A DNA stretch of 40,089 bases from the NCBI GenBank assembly GCA_015486315.1, contig WFRY01000158.1, forward strand, positions 1-40,089. Reading direction: 5' to 3'. The notes below the pieces were generated by a model that saw nothing but the letters and a program-made list of their open reading frames with translations, was not told the origin of the DNA and made no database searches. The position numbers and the translations under genes are program-made. This DNA comes from Desulfobulbaceae bacterium. Lineage in GTDB: Bacteria > Desulfobacterota > Desulfobulbia > Desulfobulbales > Desulfobulbaceae. The stretch's first letter is position 1. Every line of letters starts with the position of its first letter. Below are positions 15,418 to 23,877 of the stretch, piece after piece.

Positions 15418-16948
15418 TCGTAAACGACCGGACGGACTGGAGCACACCGCGCAGGTCCATCTCGCCCATGTCCGTTATAACGAATTGACTTTCTTCCAGA
15501 TCACGCCTTACAGCATCGGTCATATATATCGTGCAGGCCGATGATTTTGCCGCCAGCCGCTGGGCGATATTGACCTCGGTGCCGAGAACCGTATAATCCA
15601 GCCTCCTCGCGGAACCGACATTGCCCAGAAAAATTTCACCGCAGCTCAAGCCTATTCCCAGATCAATAGTGGCAAAAAAGGAATCCTGCCTGCGCCATCG
15701 GTTTTTAAGCTCTGCAAAACGGTCACAGATGTCAAGCGCTGTTTCAACAGCCGCAAGATTCGCATTATCAAGTTCAACAGGTGCACCAAAAATTGACAGC
15801 ACTGCATCGCCCATAAACTTGTCCACCATTCCGTGATACAGGAAAATAGTCTCCGTAAGAACCTGAAAAAATTCATTAAGAAAATTACGCAGCACCTCAA
15901 GGGAGAGTTGCTGAACCATACCGGTAAAGTTACGGATATCTGCAAATAAAACAGTCACCTGTTTAATTTCGCCAAAGCCTGTAGCCAGATCGGCATCTCC
16001 TGCGAGCATCAGCTCTGCAACTTCAGGGGCAACGTACTGTTCAAGCAGAGTCTGCAGCCTGGTTTTTTCCTCCATGGAGGCAATGGAACGAACATTCTCC
16101 AGGGCCAGTGATGCCTGGGTACAGAGGATGCCGAGCATTTCAATACTGGAGTCTGCAAATCGCACTTCACCATCGGAATGACTGACATTGAGAACCCCTA
16201 AGACACGTTCCCGGACAATCATGGGAAAAGAGACCGCTGATACAATCTCCGGTCGTTTGAGCAGATCGGCAAAGGGGGAATCCTGCTGCGTTTCCTGGTT
16301 GAGTATTACCGGCTTTTTTTCTGCAAAGACCCACCCCGCGATTTTGTCACCCGGCCGGATTCTGATTTTCCGGACCAGTTCATCGGGTATTCCCCGCGAG
16401 GCGGCAATACGAAGACATCCCTCCTGCTCATCAAAGAGCATGACCGACATGCTGTCGGCAGCAGTCTGCACGGCAACGACATCGAGCAGGTAATCAAGCA
16501 CCTGCTGTTCCCTGGTTGAAGAAAGAAACTTTTCACCCAGTCCATACAGCGGCAACAGGGCACTCAAGCGGGCGTTTTCTGCACGCAGGGCTGTAGCTTC
16601 CATGGCACTCTTGACCAGGGCCTGCAACCGATCCGCAGCCGGAGGATGGCTGAGTAAACCGGAAAAACCGCTCTCCATAGCCGCAAGGCAGGGCATGGCG
16701 GAATTATTTTCAGCAGCAATCAATAAACCGGCCAGTTCAGGATTTTCCGCCCGCAAGCTGTCAAAAAGGGCAATACCACTTATCCCGGTCAATTCTTCCG
16801 CCACCAGGGCGACCCTGACCGATTGCTCGCGACAAACCTCGGCAGCCTCCGAGGATGTACAGCACAGCACCGGATACTGTTGTATAATCTCTGTTATCTG
16901 TTGGCCGAGTTCCGGATTATCCGCAATCAGCAGGACAGGTGATGCCAT
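15395..16948 (-). CDS. REC-like/GAF/class III adenylate cyclase
   Basis: 517 residues. Residues about 1-120 look like a receiver fold, but the phospho-acceptor region reads V-A-L-V-A-E-E-L and lacks the usual Asp, so it is probably degenerate. A GAF domain spans about 150-290 and a class III nucleotide cyclase about 325-510. Catalytic features are present: metal Asp337 (F-A-D-I-R), Asp381 (M-G-D-A), and the V-N-x-A-x-R-L motif. Lys377 and Asp451 are in the purine-specifying positions and favour ATP, hence cAMP. Cytoplasmic, probably responding to a GAF ligand. Its 3' end overlaps the PilZ gene in the opposite orientation, so cAMP and c-di-GMP genes are physically interlocked. Confidence 0.85.
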   Translation of the reverse strand: MASPVLLIADNPELGQQITEIIQQYPVLCCTSSEAAEVCREQSVRVALVAEELTGISGIALFDSLRAENPELAGLLIAAENNSAMPCLAAMESGFSGLLSHPPAADRLQALVKSAMEATALRAENARLSALLPLYGLGEKFLSSTREQQVLDYLLDVVAVQTAADSMSVMLFDEQEGCLRIAASRGIPDELVRKIRIRPGDKIAGWVFAEKKPVILNQETQQDSPFADLLKRPEIVSAVSFPMIVRERVLGVLNVSHSDGEVRFADSSIEMLGILCTQASLALENVRSIASMEEKTRLQTLLEQYVAPEVAELMLAGDADLATGFGEIKQVTVLFADIRNFTGMVQQLSLEVLRNFLNEFFQVLTETIFLYHGMVDKFMGDAVLSIFGAPVELDNANLAAVETALDICDRFAELKNRWRRQDSFFATIDLGIGLSCGEIFLGNVGSARRLDYTVLGTEVNIAQRLAAKSSACTIYMTDAVRRDLEESQFVITDMGEMDLRGVLQSVRSFTITRSGKR

Positions 16949-17183
16949 TTATGATCTCTTAAATACTTGTACAACAAATATATCTTGCCGGTTCCTCGTC
17001 ATTTATGCATCATTGTCCCCGGAAATGACGAGACATTACACGTCCTGCTCATTATTTTCATGTTCACTCGTATATAATGGCACCAACGACCTGTTATGAA
17101 ACCATCAAATAAAGCTGTCTGCATAATACCACCCTGTTTCCGACAAGGCAAGACAGAGGATACGCACTTATGATTCTAACTCC

Positions 17184-17212
17184 TTGACTCAAAACCGGTT
17201 CATGTTCATAAT
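17184..17212 (+). promoter_or_regulatory. Sigma70 promoter for rarA, positioned for a leaderless mRNA
   Basis: TTGACT at 17184-17189, a 17-base spacer, and CATAAT at 17207-17212. The expected start of transcription, about 7 bases further on, falls on the A of the rarA ATG at 17219. The purine run AGGGGG directly abuts the ATG and has no usable spacing as a Shine-Dalgarno site. Confidence 0.6.
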
Positions 17213-17218
17213 AGGGGG

Positions 17219-18571
17219 ATGAACAACCGGACCCACACCTCTGTTCCTCTTGCCGAGCGGATGCGCCCCACTACCCTGGCCGACTTTATCGGCCAGGAAC
17301 ACCTGATCGGCAGGGGAAGACTCCTCAGCGAGCTTATCGACCAGGGTAAAATTCCGTCACTTCTGCTCTGGGGGCCGCCCGGTTCCGGTAAAACCACCAT
17401 GGCCACAATACTGGCCCACTCTATCCAGGCAGATTTCATCTTTTTTTCCGCCGTCCTATCCGGCGTAAAGGAGATCAGGAAAATTGTTCAGAAGGCAGAG
17501 GATAAACAGGCAACAACAGATAGCCCAACCCTGCTCTTTGTCGACGAAATACACCGGTTTAATAAAAGCCAGCAGGATGCCTTTCTGCCGCATGTGGAGA
17601 GCGGTCTCCTCACGCTGATCGGGGCAACCACGGAAAACCCCTCCTTTCAGGTCATCGCTCCCCTGCTCTCACGCTGCCAGGTCCTGCTCCTGAAGCCCCT
17701 GGACCCGGAAGACATAAAGATACTTCTCCTGCGGGCGCTTGCAGACGATAACCAGGGCCTGGGCGGCCAGGGACTTGAGGTCGACGAGCAGGCTCTAACC
17801 ATGCTGGCAGGCGGGGTGGATGGGGATTGCAGAAGGGCATTGAACTGTCTGGAGACCTCGGCAATGCTGGCTCTGCAAGGCAGTGATCAGCAATCATGCA
17901 CCATCACTGCACAGCTGGTCCGCGAGGCCATGCAGGAACGAACCCTGCAATATGATCAGGCAGGAGAAGAGCATTACAACCTGATTTCCGCCCTGCACAA
18001 GAGCCTGCGCGACAGCGATCCGGACGGTGCCTGCTACTGGCTGGGACGAATGCTTGCCGGTGGCGAAGACCCCCTCTATATTGCCCGTCGCCTGATCCGT
18101 TTTGCCTCTGAAGATATCGGCATTGCCGATCCCCGGGCACTTGAGGTGGCAATCAGCTGCCGACAGGCATACCATATGTTAGGCTCACCGGAAGGTGAAC
18201 TTGCCCTGCATCAGGCTGCAGCCTACCTTGCCACTGCCCCCAAGAGCAATGCCCTGTACATGATGGAAAAAACCATCAAAAAAGAGATCAAACGATCCGG
18301 AACCCTGCCGGTCCCCTTGCATCTGCGCAATGCACCGACTAAGCTCATGAAAAATATCGGCTATGGAAAAAACTACCGGTATGCCCACGACAGCCGTGAC
18401 GGACTGGTGGCCCAGGAACACCTACCGGAAAAGCTGTCAGGTAAAATTTTTTACCGGCCGACCGACCGTGGCTACGAGGCGGTTATTCTGGATCGATTAA
18501 CCAAATGGCGTAAAATCCTTAAACAAAGGGCACAGGAACAAAAAAATGCTGAACAAAAAAATACTGCCTGA
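17219..18571 (+). CDS. rarA: Replication-associated recombination protein A (AAA+ ATPase)
   Basis: 450 residues, the usual RarA/MgsA/WRNIP1 length. The N-terminus has the conserved P-L-A-E-R-M-R-P and G-Q-E-H-L. Walker A is G-P-P-G-S-G-K-T-T at 52-60, and Walker B is L-L-F-V-D-E-I-H at 105-112, followed by R-F-N-K-S-Q-Q-D. The helical and tetramerisation C-terminal region is complete. RarA acts at stalled forks in the cytoplasm with SSB and RecA. No earlier in-frame start exists after the stop at 17177, so 17219 is the first candidate. The last 26 bases overlap the next gene, implying co-transcription. Confidence 0.92.
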   Translation: MNNRTHTSVPLAERMRPTTLADFIGQEHLIGRGRLLSELIDQGKIPSLLLWGPPGSGKTTMATILAHSIQADFIFFSAVLSGVKEIRKIVQKAEDKQATTDSPTLLFVDEIHRFNKSQQDAFLPHVESGLLTLIGATTENPSFQVIAPLLSRCQVLLLKPLDPEDIKILLLRALADDNQGLGGQGLEVDEQALTMLAGGVDGDCRRALNCLETSAMLALQGSDQQSCTITAQLVREAMQERTLQYDQAGEEHYNLISALHKSLRDSDPDGACYWLGRMLAGGEDPLYIARRLIRFASEDIGIADPRALEVAISCRQAYHMLGSPEGELALHQAAAYLATAPKSNALYMMEKTIKKEIKRSGTLPVPLHLRNAPTKLMKNIGYGKNYRYAHDSRDGLVAQEHLPEKLSGKIFYRPTDRGYEAVILDRLTKWRKILKQRAQEQKNAEQKNTA

Positions 18572-20117
18572 TTTGCTGTCTGCAGCCCTGCTGCTGTTAC
18601 TGATCACACCTCATCCACTGAAGGCTGCTGAATTTCTGCTCTTTTACTCAAATGACGTCCATGGCGAGACAGAGCCCTGCGGCTGAAAATCAAATCAGCT
18701 GGGCGGTCTGTCCAGAAAAGGATTTCAGATAAAAAACATTGCAGCCGCTGAAAAACTTCCCTACCTGTTTGTGGACAGCGGTGCGTTGCTCTTCAAGCAG
18801 AGTAGCATTCGGCCGGGACAACAGAAGCAGGAAACCCTCACTGCCCGCGGAATTGCCCAAGCCATGCAGGCCATGAACTGCCGAGCAGTCGGCATAGCGC
18901 CCCGGGACCTGGCAGGCGGGATTGACCTGCTCAAAGAAATTCAGGACAAGCAGAACCTGAACTGGCTCTCCATGAATCTGGTTGACCCGAAAACACAACA
19001 ACCAATCTTCATCCCCTCCATGCATGTTGTGGTTGATGGTACAGGTATTACCATCCTTGGTCTGACTGATAACCAGGCTGACAGGGGAAAAGACGCAAAC
19101 TACTCTATCCTGCCGTGGCAGGAAGTATTGCCGGAGGCTATTGCCCGCACTGCCGGCAGCACGGATATGGTCATCCTGCTCTCTAACTACCCGGAAAAGA
19201 TCAATAATGAAATTGCAGGCACAATTGATGGCATTGACCTGATCCTGCAATCCGGCCACAGTACCTCTAATAAGCCGCCAAACAAGATAAAAAACACCTT
19301 ACTGGCCCAGACTGGGGCCCGGGGAAAATATCTGGGCCTGATGCATGTAAACTGGACAGAGAACGGCCAGTGGGGAGAAAATATTTCCGACCGGATACGG
19401 GCAGAACAAAACCGGCTTGACCGAATCAACTGGCAGATCGGCCGGATGGAAAAGAGAAGCCGAGATAAAAACCTGGAGAATGATAAACGTTACAAACAAT
19501 TAACCATGGAAAAAGACCTGGCCAATAAAAAAATTGCTGCTTTACAAAAGGCAAAAGAACAGGCCACCGGTGAACCATGCAGTTTTACGAACCAATTTAT
19601 AGGCCTGAAATCTTCCATGCCGGAAGACCGGGAAATTCAGGCCATCATCGACCAGACCACCCTGGAAGTCAACAGGCTCAACCGTAAACGGGTCCATACT
19701 TCAGCCAGGCAGCAAAACTCCGTACTTTCCACTCTGGCCGGCTGGCAGCAATGCCGACAATGTCATCCAAAACAAGTTAGCTTCTGGCAGACAACAGACC
19801 ATGCAGGGGCCTGGCAGACTCTGAAACAGGATAATCAGCAGTTTAATGAAGACTGCCTGCTCTGCCATGTTACCCTGCCATACTATGACGCCGACAGGGT
19901 CAGAGCTGAAAACCTGCTCCTCCAGCTTCCGGCATCACTGAACACCGTAGGATGTGAAGCCTGCCATGGTCCGGCAGCCGCCCACAGCAAAGACCCGGAG
20001 GTCGCTCAAACAATCCTGCCTAACGAAAAAACCTGCCTGCAATGCCATACTCCGGACCATGACGACAACTTTGTCTTTTCGGACAAATTGGGAAAAATAC
20101 GCTGCCCCAGAGGATAG
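18546..20117 (+). CDS. Selenocysteine-containing metallophosphatase-cytochrome c fusion
   Basis: 523 residues if the in-frame TGA at 18684-18686 is decoded as Sec47. ATG 18546 has AGGA 8 bases upstream and starts a signal peptide (about 1-28). The frame then runs N-D-V-H-G-E-T-E-P-C-G-[TGA]-K-S-N-Q-L-G-G-L without interruption. 5'-nucleotidase/UshA-like relatives usually have Cys at the Sec position (E-P-C-G-C). A hairpin 18699-18715 (5-bp stem, 7-base loop with G at its second position, 17 bases after the UGA) fits a bacterial SECIS. Downstream are a metallophosphatase-like region, a coiled coil (about 285-345) and a cytochrome c554-like domain with four C-x-x-C-H motifs (403, 437, 470, 497). 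It is periplasmic and probably redox-active. If the UGA were a stop, the 5' fragment would be only 46 residues. Confidence 0.8.
18687..18715 (+). promoter_or_regulatory. Candidate bacterial SECIS element
   Basis: Stem 18699-18703 with 18711-18715 (last pair G-U), loop 18704-18710 starting C-G-G. The loop begins 17 bases after the UGA, inside the accepted bacterial range. It lies in the coding region, as expected for SelB-dependent insertion. Confidence 0.6.
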
Positions 20118-20139
20118 ACAGGGCAGGACGTTAAAGAGA

Positions 20140-20183
20140 AGCGGGAATCCTATCGCCTTTACAACGAGTTACAGATTCCCGCT
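20140..20183. repeat. Inverted repeat downstream of the selenoprotein gene
   Basis: Arms 20140-20149 and 20174-20183 are perfectly complementary over 10 bp with a 24-base loop, 22 bases after the stop. No T-run follows. It may help end transcription between two convergent genes. Confidence 0.45.
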
Positions 20184-20269
20184 GAGCGGAGATGACGAAC
20201 TGAATAACTTTTTACAAACGTCCGTTAAAAGCCGGGAAGAGCCACTGACGACCGCTCTTTCCGATGTTA

Positions 20270-20986
20270 TCAGTCCCGACTGCCACCGAAAAAGCGGAGT
20301 AACATCAGAAAAAGGTTGATAAAATCAAGATACAGGGCAAGGGCACCGATGATTGATCCCTTCCGGATAGCTACTTCTCCCTGCTCCATGATTCCCTGCT
20401 CGCCCATGGTCTTAATCTTCTGCACGTCATAGGCGGTAAGGCCGACAAATACCAGCACGCCGATACCGGAGATGGCCCAGTACAGGCCGGAACTCTTCAG
20501 GAAGATATTAACAATGGAGGCAATAATAATACCGATCAACCCCATGAACATAAACGATCCCATACCGGATAGATCACGTTTGGTCACCATGCCATAGACG
20601 GCCATGGCCCCGAACATACCGGCGGTTATCACAAAGGTACCGCCGATGGATGCACCGGTATAGGCTAAAAAAACCGTTGACAGCGTCAAGCCGTTCAGCA
20701 CGGCATAACCTAAAAACAGGCCGGTTGCCGTACCGGGCTGAATCTTGTCGATGCGGGCGGAGAGGTAAAATACCATGCCCAGCTCGGCAAAGATCAGGAT
20801 CATGAACATGGGGCTGCCCACAATGGACATGGCCAGGCCGGAACTTGCCGTCAGCCAGGCAATAATACCGGTTAAGCCCAAGCCCATGGCCATCCAGTTA
20901 AACACCTTGGCCAGGAAGATTGTTGAAGCCTCCTTCCGGGCCGCCTCGGTCACGCTCAGGGTAGTACTCGCATACTCTGTCTGCAT
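20270..20986 (-). CDS. BAX inhibitor-1 family membrane protein (YccA/YbhL-like)
   Basis: 238 residues with an A/G-G-A-G Shine-Dalgarno site upstream of the ATG. About seven transmembrane helices begin after a short polar N-terminus. Family marks include Y-L-S-A-R near helix 2, the G-x-x-x-x-T-V-F-L-A-Y-T region and the C-terminal L-Y-L-D-F-I-N-L-F-L-M-L-L-R. These inner-membrane proteins form pH-sensitive calcium leak channels or modulate membrane proteases such as FtsH. The gene is divergent from the CooC-like gene and converges on the selenoprotein gene. Specific role here unknown. Confidence 0.88.
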   Translation of the reverse strand: MQTEYASTTLSVTEAARKEASTIFLAKVFNWMAMGLGLTGIIAWLTASSGLAMSIVGSPMFMILIFAELGMVFYLSARIDKIQPGTATGLFLGYAVLNGLTLSTVFLAYTGASIGGTFVITAGMFGAMAVYGMVTKRDLSGMGSFMFMGLIGIIIASIVNIFLKSSGLYWAISGIGVLVFVGLTAYDVQKIKTMGEQGIMEQGEVAIRKGSIIGALALYLDFINLFLMLLRFFGGSRD

Positions 20987-21092
20987 ATTGTATATTCTCC
21001 TATCAAATAGTTTATTGGAAGTGATGGGTTGACCATCTTTTTCGTATTTTAATCACTTTGCCGGGGAAGGCAACATATTCAGGTTGAAAACC

Positions 21093-21854
21093 ATGAAAAT
21101 AGCTATCAGTGGTAAAGGCGGCGTGGGCAAGACAACAATTATGGCCCTGTTAGCCGGTGAACTGAGAAAACAGGGCCGAGAGGTACTGGTCATTGATGCC
21201 GATCCCAGTCCGCATATGGCCGAAACGCTCGGCATCAGAAATGCAGATCAGGCAAAACCAATTGCCGAGATGACGAAACTGCTGGCCGAGCGGGCCGGGA
21301 AAACCGCGGGTTCGCCCTTTTACAACCTTAATCCCGACGTCAACGACCTGCTGCATGATTTTATGATTGAGCAGGACGGTATCAAGTTGATGATCCTTGG
21401 AGCGGTACAGACGGCCGAAGGCGGCTGTGCCTGCCCGGAAAACCATGTCCTGCGCAAAATGCTCAAGAAAATGCTCCTCACGGCCAACGAGGTGGTACTG
21501 CTGGACATGGAGGCCGGGGTAGAACATTTAGGCCGCGGGACCGTTGCAGGTGTTGACCAGTTATTGATAGTGGTCATTCCCTCCAGATCAAGTATCCGCA
21601 CAGCCCTGAAGATCAAACAGATGGCCGATGATGTCCGGATTCCCCATGTTGATTTTGTAGGAAACCTGGTGCAGGATGAAGAGGATCGGCAGTTTCTGCT
21701 CCGGGAACTGAGCCGGGAACCGGTGGCCTTTTTCCCGGACTCTACAGTTATCCGCAGGGCGGAACGAACAGAGATGCCCATTATGGACATCAACGACCCC
21801 CTGCAGGATGCGCCGCAACAACTGCTGCAGGCAATTTTAAGAAATGAGCCCTGA
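21093..21854 (+). CDS. cooC: CooC-like nickel-insertion ATPase (MinD/Mrp superfamily)
   Basis: 253 residues from ATG 21093, preceded by AGG at 21081-21083; an in-frame TTG at 21084 would add three residues. The deviant Walker A is K-G-G-V-G-K-T-T near the N-terminus. V-I-D-A-D-P follows, and V-L-L-D-M-E-A-G-V-E-H-L-G-R-G matches CooC proteins. Cys112 and Cys114 form the C-x-C metal motif at the same numbers as in CooC1. CooC matures carbon monoxide dehydrogenase by ATP-driven nickel loading. No CODH, acetyl-CoA synthase, CooJ or CooT gene lies in the window, so the client is elsewhere or different. Symbol given by family, not by proven function. Confidence 0.8.
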   Translation: MKIAISGKGGVGKTTIMALLAGELRKQGREVLVIDADPSPHMAETLGIRNADQAKPIAEMTKLLAERAGKTAGSPFYNLNPDVNDLLHDFMIEQDGIKLMILGAVQTAEGGCACPENHVLRKMLKKMLLTANEVVLLDMEAGVEHLGRGTVAGVDQLLIVVIPSRSSIRTALKIKQMADDVRIPHVDFVGNLVQDEEDRQFLLRELSREPVAFFPDSTVIRRAERTEMPIMDINDPLQDAPQQLLQAILRNEP

Positions 21855-21930
21855 ATAACTGTCAGCAGACAAAAGATGCCTGAACGGCGGAGAAGGCGAC
21901 ACATAACCAACCACTGCCGATTTTTATGCA

Positions 21931-23841
21931 ATGAAAAAAGCAACAAACCATCGTCAGTTCGGAAGGATTCCCTTTATGGCCATCTACATGGTCGGCTTAT
22001 CCCTTCTCTTTCTGGCAGGCTTTACCCATGAGTTTACATTTACCGACCAGGATTATTCGCTTTTTTCAGCCCTGACCGGATTACTGTTTTTTGACCGGTT
22101 CATTGCCGAATATGCCTTCATATCAGCGGTTATCCTGCTGCTGATCAACGGAAAAATTTTCAGTCGCCTGATCGCATATGTTCTCCTTGCCCTGTTTTTA
22201 TTGATAAACGCCGTCCAACTGATATCAATTACCCAGGGCGGCGAGTTTCTCTCCAAACTGGCAATTGATAATATCAACCATATCAGTATACTGTTACATG
22301 CTCAAAGTCTCATTATCCCGGCGGCTGCTTTAACGGCACTCCTTCTGCCTGAAGCTGTCATCCATTTTGCCGGACTTGGCCCCGCCTCCGGAAAATCATT
22401 GTTGCGTGCCGTTATACCGCTGATCCTGACAGCTCTTTTCTTTTCACAGAGTCACTTGTGGATACCTGAGGCCATGGATGAAGCGCGGCAAAACACTTTT
22501 ATTGCAAACAACATCAGGCATACCTCACCAACTCTTGCCCTGTACAAAACACTGTTGCCTGATAATCCGGAATTTTTTTCAGAAAAACTCAGCCGCCGGG
22601 AGCTGGACCGTCTCAAGCAATTCGGCTTCATTCTTGATGCCGAAAAACCATATCCCCTGATAAAATACGGTATCTATCAGGGTGAGATCCCTTTCGAACA
22701 GAAAAGCAGTACGTTGACGACCCCAAATATCATTGTATTTTTCAGTGAAGGGATCTCGGCAAGGAGCTTAAGCGTATATGGTTCAAAGTATCAGGGTATT
22801 ACCCCCAACCTGAAGGATTTTGCCGCTCACTCCATGGTGGTCGATAACTATTTCAACCACACCGCAGCCACGTACCGTGGACTCCATGGTCAACTCTGTT
22901 CACTCTACCCCATGTTCGGCGGCAACGGAGGCTGGTATCCAAATTATAAGACACTGAACACAATACACTATCTCAGCCTGCCAAAGATTTTGAACCAGGA
23001 AGGATACCAGACGATCTTTCTTGACTCTCATCGCAAGGATGCGGCCTATGTCGATGACATGATGCGAAAATTTGACTTTGAAAAAGTACTGACCGCTGAA
23101 GAGTTAAGTAAGGACTTCCTTGCAGGCGCAGAGCCGGGCCAGGGAGATGCTCTTAGCGATACGCAACTCTATCAAAGCTTAATAGGATTACTGAAGGCTG
23201 AACCGACAGGCAAAGGAGGCCGGAAACCTTTTTTTATAGGACTTTACAACTATGGGACCCATTCATGGGTTAATTCTACTGATGATGAAGCACATTTTGC
23301 TGACGGCTGGAATCCTTCATTAAACACCATCCATAATCTTGATGCGGCTTTCGGCATGTTCTGGTCTTATTTCCAAAATTCACCCTACGCGGAAAATACC
23401 ATTATTATTTTCACCACGGACCACTGCCATTATCCGACCCAACCGTTTGTTGCCCAAATTGATGACCCGAATTACCAGAGAATTTTCGTGGATAGAATTC
23501 CTTTTATTCTTCACGACCCGCAAAGAGAACTGCCTGCACATTTTGATGCCGAAAACAGCACATCACTTGATTTCACGCCCACCCTGCTGCATTATCTGGG
23601 CGTGAAAAACCAGCCCAATCCATTTCTCGGCCACTCAATTTTTTCTCAGAATAAACGATCCGCCCACCTTGGAGTCACAGTCATTGAACCGGATATCTTC
23701 ATCATTGACGGGAAAAAAATTCATAATGAAAAAAATTCAAAACAGTACCGTCAGGATCTGCAACTCCTGAAAAAATTTATCAAGATCAGTCATGCCCTGG
23801 AACTGTCGGATACATTATGGCAGGATCAATCAGGCAGCTGA
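21931..23841 (+). CDS. LTA-synthase-like membrane sulfatase / phosphoglycerol transferase family
   Basis: 636 residues. The first 180 hold about five membrane helices. A large extracytoplasmic alkaline-phosphatase-superfamily (sulfatase) domain follows from about 265. Its expected active-site features are visible: F-F-S-E-G (Glu273), candidate nucleophile Thr314 in T-A-A-T-Y-R-G, and metal ligands Asp497-His498 in T-T-D-H. The family includes LtaS, OpgB and phosphoethanolamine transferases; T-A-A-T-Y-R is LtaS-like. It probably modifies a glycan or lipid at the outer face of the inner membrane. The start is uncertain: Met16 (base 21976) has GGAAGG upstream, while 21931 has no clear ribosome-binding site. 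It converges on the polysaccharide cluster with a 36-base gap. Confidence 0.78.
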   Translation: MKKATNHRQFGRIPFMAIYMVGLSLLFLAGFTHEFTFTDQDYSLFSALTGLLFFDRFIAEYAFISAVILLLINGKIFSRLIAYVLLALFLLINAVQLISITQGGEFLSKLAIDNINHISILLHAQSLIIPAAALTALLLPEAVIHFAGLGPASGKSLLRAVIPLILTALFFSQSHLWIPEAMDEARQNTFIANNIRHTSPTLALYKTLLPDNPEFFSEKLSRRELDRLKQFGFILDAEKPYPLIKYGIYQGEIPFEQKSSTLTTPNIIVFFSEGISARSLSVYGSKYQGITPNLKDFAAHSMVVDNYFNHTAATYRGLHGQLCSLYPMFGGNGGWYPNYKTLNTIHYLSLPKILNQEGYQTIFLDSHRKDAAYVDDMMRKFDFEKVLTAEELSKDFLAGAEPGQGDALSDTQLYQSLIGLLKAEPTGKGGRKPFFIGLYNYGTHSWVNSTDDEAHFADGWNPSLNTIHNLDAAFGMFWSYFQNSPYAENTIIIFTTDHCHYPTQPFVAQIDDPNYQRIFVDRIPFILHDPQRELPAHFDAENSTSLDFTPTLLHYLGVKNQPNPFLGHSIFSQNKRSAHLGVTVIEPDIFIIDGKKIHNEKNSKQYRQDLQLLKKFIKISHALELSDTLWQDQSGS

Positions 23842-23877
23842 TACCTTCGAACGGTCACCGCTGAATCAATGAGCTCA

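Noticed and set aside
17073-17078. TATAAT upstream of rarA as its main promoter
   Set aside because: No acceptable -35 box lies 16-18 bases upstream, while a better pair exists at 17184-17212.
18546-18686. A truncated 46-residue gene or pseudogene ending at TGA 18684
   Set aside because: The frame continues with conserved motifs for another 477 codons, with a SECIS-like hairpin after the UGA, so recoding explains it better than a nonsense mutation.
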